Shown: positions 59,964 to 64,000 of the stretch, piece by piece | Layout: every line of letters begins with the position of its first letter | Numbering within the stretch: the stretch's first letter is position 1 | Source: Rhizobium jaguaris | Lineage (GTDB): Bacteria > Pseudomonadota > Alphaproteobacteria > Rhizobiales > Rhizobiaceae | DNA: 64,000 bases | Direction: 5' to 3' | Assembly (NCBI RefSeq): GCF_003627755.1 | Contig: NZ_CP032694.1 | Location: 1 to 64,000, forward strand | Translations under genes and position numbers: made by a program | The notes under the pieces: model-generated | Seen by the model: the letters and a program-made list of their open reading frames with translations, nothing else | What the model was told of the DNA's origin: nothing | Databases searched by the model: none

Positions 59964-62132
59964 ATGAGCCGCATTGAAAAGAACGGGCTTCAGATCGAAC
60001 CGGTGCTTTATGAGTTCCTCGTCAACGAGGCCCTGCCAGGCTCCGGCGTCGACCCGGATGCCTTCTTTGCCGGCTTCTCGGCAATCGTGCACGACCTTGC
60101 TTCGAAGAACCGCGATCTGCTCGCCAAACGCGACCGGATGCAGGCTGCCCTGGACGACTGGTACCGCAAGAACGGCGCGCCCGTGGACATGGCAGCTTAC
60201 GAAGCCTTCCTGCGTGAGATCGGCTATATCCTTCCCGAAGGTCCGGCCTTCTCCGTCTCGACCGCCAATGTCGACCCCGAGATCGCTTCCATCGCCGGCC
60301 CTCAGCTCGTCGTCCCCGTCATGAACGCCCGCTATGCGCTCAATGCTGCCAATGCACGCTGGGGCTCGCTCTATGATGCGCTCTACGGCACCGACGCGAT
60401 CCCCGAGACAGATGGCGCCGAAAAGGGCAGGGGCTACAATCCGAAGCGTGGCGAAAAGGTCATCGCCTGGGCGCGCGATCTCCTCGATACGGCTGCGCCA
60501 CTTGCCGGTGCAAGCTGGAAGGATGTCACCGGCTTCGCCGTCAAGAGCGGCGCGCTGGCGATTGAAACGAAGAAAGGCACCGTCGCTCTTGCCGACGGCA
60601 GGCATTTCGCCGGTTATCTGGGTACCGCTGGCGCTCCTTCGCATATCCTGCTTCAGAATAACGGCATTCACATCGAGATCGTCATCGACGCCGGTACCGA
60701 TATCGGCAAGGCCGATCCGGCTGGTATTTCCGACGTGCGCCTGGAATCGGCGATCACCACCATAATGGACTGCGAAGATTCGATCGCTGCCGTCGACGCC
60801 GAGGACAAGGCCGAAGTCTATCGCAATTGGCTCGGCCTGATGAAGGGCGACCTGGCGGAAGAAGTTTCCAAGGGCGGCAAGACATTCACCCGAAGCCTCA
60901 ATCCGGATGTGACCTACACGGCACCCGATGGGTCGAGCTTCGAGCTGCACTGCCGCTCGCTGATGCTGGTGCGCAATGTCGGGCACCTCATGACCAATCC
61001 GGCGATCCTCGACCGCGACGGCCACGAAGTGTCAGAGGGTATCATGGATGCCATGATCACCGGCTTGATCGCACTCTACGATATCGGTCCGAACGGCCGC
61101 CGCAAGAATTCCCGCGCCGGCTCCATGTATGTTGTCAAGCCGAAGATGCACGGGCCGGAGGAAGTGGCTTTTGCGGTCGAGATCTTCTCGCGCGTCGAAG
61201 ACGTGCTCGGTATGCCGCGCAACACCATCAAGATGGGCATCATGGACGAGGAGCGCCGCACCACGGTCAACCTCAAGGAGGCCATCCGCGCCGCCAGCGA
61301 GCGTGTCGTCTTCATCAATACCGGCTTCCTCGACCGCACCGGCGATGAGATCCATACCTCGATGGAAGCCGGTCCGATGATCCGCAAGGGCGACATGAAA
61401 CAGGCCGCCTGGATCGCGGCTTATGAAAACTGGAATGTCGATATCGGCTTGGAATGTGGCCTGTCCGGCCACGCCCAGATCGGCAAGGGCATGTGGGCCA
61501 TGCCGGACCTGATGGCGGCAATGCTGGAGCAGAAGATCGCGCATCCGAAGGCTGGCGCCAATACCGCCTGGGTGCCGTCGCCGACGGCCGCGACGCTGCA
61601 TGCGACCCATTATCACCGTGTCAACGTTGCCAGCGTCCAGCAGGCATTGAAGACCCGCCCCCGCGCCAAGCTTTCCGATATTCTCTCCGTCCCGATCGCC
61701 CCACGGCCGAACTGGACGCCGGAAGAAATCCAGCGCGAGATCGACAACAATTCCCAGGGCATCCTCGGCTATGTCGTTCGCTGGGTCGATCAGGGCGTCG
61801 GCTGCTCCAAGGTGCCCGACATCAATAATGTCGGGCTGATGGAGGATCGCGCCACGCTCCGCATCTCGGCCCAACACATGGCCAACTGGCTGCATCACAA
61901 AGTCATCAGCGAGGCGCAGATCGTTGAGACCATGAAGCGCATGGCCGCCGTCGTCGATGAGCAGAATGCCGGTGATCCCAACTATATCGCCATGGCAGGC
62001 AATTTCGATGGCTCGATCGCCTTCCAGGCGGCGCTTGATCTCGTGCTCAAGGGCCGCGAGCAGCCGAATGGCTACACCGAGCCGGTCCTTCACCGCCGCC
62101 GTATGGAGCTGAAGGCGAAGCTGGCTGGGTGA
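59964..62132 (+). CDS. glcB: Malate synthase G
   Basis: 722-aa enzyme that condenses glyoxylate with acetyl-CoA to malate in the glyoxylate cycle. Mg ligands lie in [14 protein letters not shown] near residue 270. [12 protein letters not shown] and MHGPEEVAF are conserved in the G form. The catalytic Asp is in [14 protein letters not shown] near residue 632. Length sets it apart from the shorter malate synthase A. ATG 59964 has AGGAG 8 nt upstream; 59958 and GTG 59955 overlap the ribosome site. It is followed by a composite repeat and a terminator, and no aceA is in the window. Confidence 0.97.
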   Translation: MSRIEKNGLQIEPVLYEFLVNEALPGSGVDPDAFFAGFSAIVHDLASKNRDLLAKRDRMQAALDDWYRKNGAPVDMAAYEAFLREIGYILPEGPAFSVSTANVDPEIASIAGPQLVVPVMNARYALNAANARWGSLYDALYGTDAIPETDGAEKGRGYNPKRGEKVIAWARDLLDTAAPLAGASWKDVTGFAVKSGALAIETKKGTVALADGRHFAGYLGTAGAPSHILLQNNGIHIEIVIDAGTDIGKADPAGISDVRLESAITTIMDCEDSIAAVDAEDKAEVYRNWLGLMKGDLAEEVSKGGKTFTRSLNPDVTYTAPDGSSFELHCRSLMLVRNVGHLMTNPAILDRDGHEVSEGIMDAMITGLIALYDIGPNGRRKNSRAGSMYVVKPKMHGPEEVAFAVEIFSRVEDVLGMPRNTIKMGIMDEERRTTVNLKEAIRAASERVVFINTGFLDRTGDEIHTSMEAGPMIRKGDMKQAAWIAAYENWNVDIGLECGLSGHAQIGKGMWAMPDLMAAMLEQKIAHPKAGANTAWVPSPTAATLHATHYHRVNVASVQQALKTRPRAKLSDILSVPIAPRPNWTPEEIQREIDNNSQGILGYVVRWVDQGVGCSKVPDINNVGLMEDRATLRISAQHMANWLHHKVISEAQIVETMKRMAAVVDEQNAGDPNYIAMAGNFDGSIAFQAALDLVLKGREQPNGYTEPVLHRRRMELKAKLAG

Positions 62133-62180
62133 TGATCCGTTTGTGATGCTTTGCCGCGAAGGGCGATGCTTGGCAAGATT

Positions 62181-62317
62181 CCCTCTCCCCTCGGGGAGAG
62201 GGCAGGGTGAGGGGGTGTCGCCTCGAGCGCGAAGTAATCTTGTTTTCAAGGAATTATTTCTTTGCCGTGCGTCCCCCTCATCCGCCCTTCGGGCACCTTC
62301 TCCCCGAGGGGAGAAGG
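62181..62317. repeat. Composite palindromic repeat downstream of glcB
   Basis: Two hairpins, CCCTCTCCCC (62181-62190) with GGGGAGAGGG (62193-62202), and CCTTCTCCCC (62296-62305) with GGGGAGAAGG (62308-62317), are themselves arranged as an inverted pair through AGGGTGAGGGGG near 62204 and CCCCCTCATCC near 62272. The same motif type occurs at 47617-47775. It belongs to the repeated intergenic palindromes of rhizobia. Confidence 0.8.
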
Positions 62318-62351
62318 GATTTTCGGCAGCTTCAACTCCCATCCGCAAACG

Positions 62352-62387
62352 AAAAGGCCGCCGGACATCAATCCGGCGGCCTTTTTG
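62352..62387. terminator. Bidirectional rho-independent terminator between glcB and the L,D-transpeptidase gene
   Basis: A perfect 14-bp stem (62352-62365 with 62372-62385), beginning AAAAGGCCG and ending CGGCCTTTT, has a 6-nt loop and T/A ends on both sides. Confidence 0.92.
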
Positions 62388-62407
62388 AATTCCAAATGCC
62401 AGAGCGA

Positions 62408-63082
62408 TTACTGGATTACGACGACCTTGGTGCTGTGACCCGGCAGAACGCGATTATAGAGATCGATGACGTCCTGGTTCATCAGGCGGATGCAGCCCGA
62501 GGAAGCGGCGGTGCCGATCGAGGCCCATTCCGGCGTGCCATGCAGGCGGAACAACGTATCCTGGCCCTTTTCATTGTAGAGATACATGGCGCGGGCGCCG
62601 AGCGGATTTTCAAGGCCCGGGTTCATGCCGTCATCGACATACTTGGCGATTTCCGGACGACGGACCGCCATTTCCTTCGGCGGATGCCAAGTCGGCCATT
62701 CCTGCTTCCAGGCGACATATGCCGTACCCGACCAGGCAAAGCCCTGCTTGCCGACGCCGATGCCGTAGCGCATGGCTTCGTTGTTGCCGAGAATGTAGTA
62801 GAGATGGCGCTCGCGTGTGTTCACGATGATCGTGCCCGCGGCTTCGTCAGACTTGTAAGAAACGATCTGGCGGCGGAACTGCGGCTTCACCTTCTGGATC
62901 GGGATCGCCGGCAGTTGGAAGCCGTTGTCGCTCGTGACGCCGTAATCATTATCGAACGTCTTGACGGTGTCGGAAGCGGAGTTGGCGGTAGCGGTCGGCG
63001 TGGCTGCGGCAGTGGTGGCATAGCCAGCCGTGACAAGCGTTGCGACAAGGCCGAGTGCGGTCATAGCATTGCGGATGCGCAT
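62408..63082 (-). CDS. L,D-transpeptidase (YkuD domain), periplasmic
   Basis: 224-aa exported protein. A signal peptide lies at about residues 1-27 (MRIRNAMTALGLVATLVTAG). The YkuD domain covers about residues 75-223. The catalytic motif is the HGTPEWASIG stretch followed by SSGCIRLMNQDVIDLY, where the Cys forms the acyl-enzyme. L,D-transpeptidases make 3-3 crosslinks or attach proteins such as outer-membrane beta-barrels to peptidoglycan, important in Rhizobiales. Substrate unknown. It converges on glcB, and mmcB diverges from it. Confidence 0.93.
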   Translation of the reverse strand: MRIRNAMTALGLVATLVTAGYATTAAATPTATANSASDTVKTFDNDYGVTSDNGFQLPAIPIQKVKPQFRRQIVSYKSDEAAGTIIVNTRERHLYYILGNNEAMRYGIGVGKQGFAWSGTAYVAWKQEWPTWHPPKEMAVRRPEIAKYVDDGMNPGLENPLGARAMYLYNEKGQDTLFRLHGTPEWASIGTAASSGCIRLMNQDVIDLYNRVLPGHSTKVVVIQ

Positions 63083-63265
63083 GGAAGTCTCTTGGTGAGT
63101 TGTGACAGGGAATAGGGGATGGTTTTCACCATCTTTGACTATGGTTTATTTTCTATTAAATTTAGCTTTGCAAGCTGATGCGGTGCCACAAAAATAGCGC
63201 CGCCACGCAAATTAAAGGGACATGGTTTTTTTGCAACAACGCTTGTTCGGTCCCTGAGGCAATTC

Positions 63266-63754
63266 ATGACGATTTTGAGTGTTTACAATAATAATCCGTT
63301 AATAGACGGCCGCCAGTCGGAACGGGCGATGCTTGTACGCAGAGGTGTGCAATTATTACTGCACGAGATGCGCCACGCCGTCTTGCCGGAACTGCCGCTC
63401 TCCAGCGGCCGCCGCGCCGACCTCATCACCCTCTCCGAAAAAGGCGAGATCTGGATCATCGAGATCAAATCCTCGATCGAGGATTTCCGCGTCGACCGCA
63501 AATGGCCGGATTACCGCCTGCATTGCGATCGCCTGTTCTTCGCGACGCACAAGGACGTGCCACTCGATATCTTTCCGGAAGAGTGCGGGCTCTTCCTGTC
63601 GGACGGTTACGGCGCGCACATGATCCGTGAGGCGCCCGAACATCGCCTGCCGCCCGCCACGCGCAAGTCGGTGACGCTGAACTTCTCCCGCGCTGCGGCC
63701 CAGCGATTGATGCAGGCCGAATGGGCGACGGGTAAGTCTTTTTCGTCTGAATGA
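63266..63754 (+). CDS. mmcB: MmcB family DNA repair protein (PD-(D/E)XK-like)
   Basis: 162-aa protein of the MmcB (DUF2194) family. A nuclease-like core is visible: Glu/Asp in LSSGRRADLITLSEKGEIW and the EIK triad of IIEIKSSIEDFRVD. The C-terminal half has LHCDRLFFATHKDVPLDIFPEECGLF. In Caulobacter MmcB acts in SOS-associated repair of mitomycin-type damage. No LexA box was verified upstream. ATG 63266 has GAGG 6 nt upstream. It converges on actR with 3 nt between stops. Confidence 0.9.
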   Translation: MTILSVYNNNPLIDGRQSERAMLVRRGVQLLLHEMRHAVLPELPLSSGRRADLITLSEKGEIWIIEIKSSIEDFRVDRKWPDYRLHCDRLFFATHKDVPLDIFPEECGLFLSDGYGAHMIREAPEHRLPPATRKSVTLNFSRAAAQRLMQAEWATGKSFSSE

Positions 63755-63757
63755 AGT

Positions 63758-64000
63758 CTATTTCGGCGCGCGCTTGGCGAGAATGCGTTGCAGGGTGCGG
63801 CGATGCATGTTGAGGCGGCGGGCCGTCTCGGAAACGTTGCGCTCGCACATTTCATAGACGCGCTGGATGTGCTCCCAGCGCACCCGATCCGCCGACATCG
63901 GATTTTCAGGCACCTCGGCCTTTTCACCCGGCCGTTGCGTTAGCGCCGCATAGACGTCGTCGGCGTCCGCGGGCTTGGCGAGATAATCGAGTGCACCGAG
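63758..64000 (-). CDS. actR: ActR/RegA-type response regulator, C-terminal part (cut by window edge)
   Basis: Reading the minus strand from the edge gives 80 codons ending at 63758: LGALDYLAKPADADDVY from the receiver C-terminus with the conserved Lys, then a Pro-rich linker, then a Fis-type HTH (CERNVSETARRLNMHRRTLQ). This layout is that of RegA/PrrA/ActR, which control redox and acid responses; the HTH is near-invariant in that group. No start is visible within the window; actS is expected beyond the edge. Identity is strong despite truncation. Confidence 0.9.
   Translation of the reverse strand, partial: LGALDYLAKPADADDVYAALTQRPGEKAEVPENPMSADRVRWEHIQRVYEMCERNVSETARRLNMHRRTLQRILAKRAPK

Noticed and set aside
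61032..62348. 438-aa open frame opposite glcB and running into the repeat
   Set aside because: Antisense shadow extended through intergenic repeat sequence.

Overview
The window is a chromosomal segment of an alphaproteobacterium of the family Rhizobiaceae, most likely Rhizobium itself. Evidence is the gene order (hemE / PPSR-maf-aroE-coaE-dnaQ; phaZ; trpFBA-accD-folC; addAB; divL; ahcY; ptsH-EIIA-hprK-chvG-chvI-pckA; the his cluster; hslVU; glcB; actR), high GC with strong third-position bias, and rhizobial intergenic mosaic repeats, one of which lies between chvI and chvG. No species is claimed. No tRNA, rRNA, CRISPR array, insertion sequence or phage gene was seen. Almost all of the window is core housekeeping sequence.

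Layout. Positions 1-571: the 5' end of hemE on the minus strand, then a non-coding stretch with two abutting DnaA-box-like 9-mers, further one-mismatch boxes and an AT-rich block. This is the position of the chromosomal origin in Caulobacter and Sinorhizobium. Positions 572-4213: a tightly packed run PPSR-maf-aroE-coaE-dnaQ, closed by a bidirectional terminator shared with secB. Positions 4292-10892: secB and fxsA on minus, then the overlapping run Tim44-like/mltA/smr/xre, then gyrB with a strong terminator. Positions 10959-18490: mixed metabolic and hypothetical genes (nitroreductase, DUF2218, glutathionyl-hydroquinone-reductase-like GST, PLP decarboxylase, FAH family, PHB depolymerase, DUF2852, YgjP-like metallopeptidase). 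Positions 18561-21629: a probable accessory insert (HxlR regulator divergent from an SDR, plus a Na/Pi cotransporter). Positions 21833-26975: trpFBA-accD-folC. Positions 27040-39091: minus-strand trxA, addA-addB, and the divL / tsaE-amgK fusion / murU group. Positions 39296-44898: ahcY with a candidate SahR-type operator, then the incomplete regulatory PTS (HPr, EIIA, HPr kinase) joined to the ChvG-ChvI envelope-stress system. Positions 45252-48436: pckA, arfB and alkB, separated by palindromic repeats. Positions 48440-53100: hisB-DUF2628-hisH-hisA-hisF-hisE-coaA on minus. Positions 53315-62132: hslV-hslU, a DUF1402 protein with transglycosylase-like motifs, a cytochrome P450, an orphan HyuA-like protein and malate synthase G. 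The window ends with an L,D-transpeptidase, mmcB and the 3' end of actR.

How the genes relate. Several modules link the envelope to regulation. DivL, which has Tyr in place of the phospho-acceptor His, overlaps a TsaE-AmgK fusion and is followed by MurU, a peptidoglycan-sugar recycling pair. ChvG/ChvI is physically coupled to HPr kinase, EIIA and HPr and diverges from the gluconeogenic pckA. The best candidates for a second look are the putative oriC, the divL-tsaE/amgK-murU cluster, the ahcY operator, the mosaic repeats, the degenerate AccD zinc ribbon and the transglycosylase-like motifs in DUF1402. No wholly new system was found.
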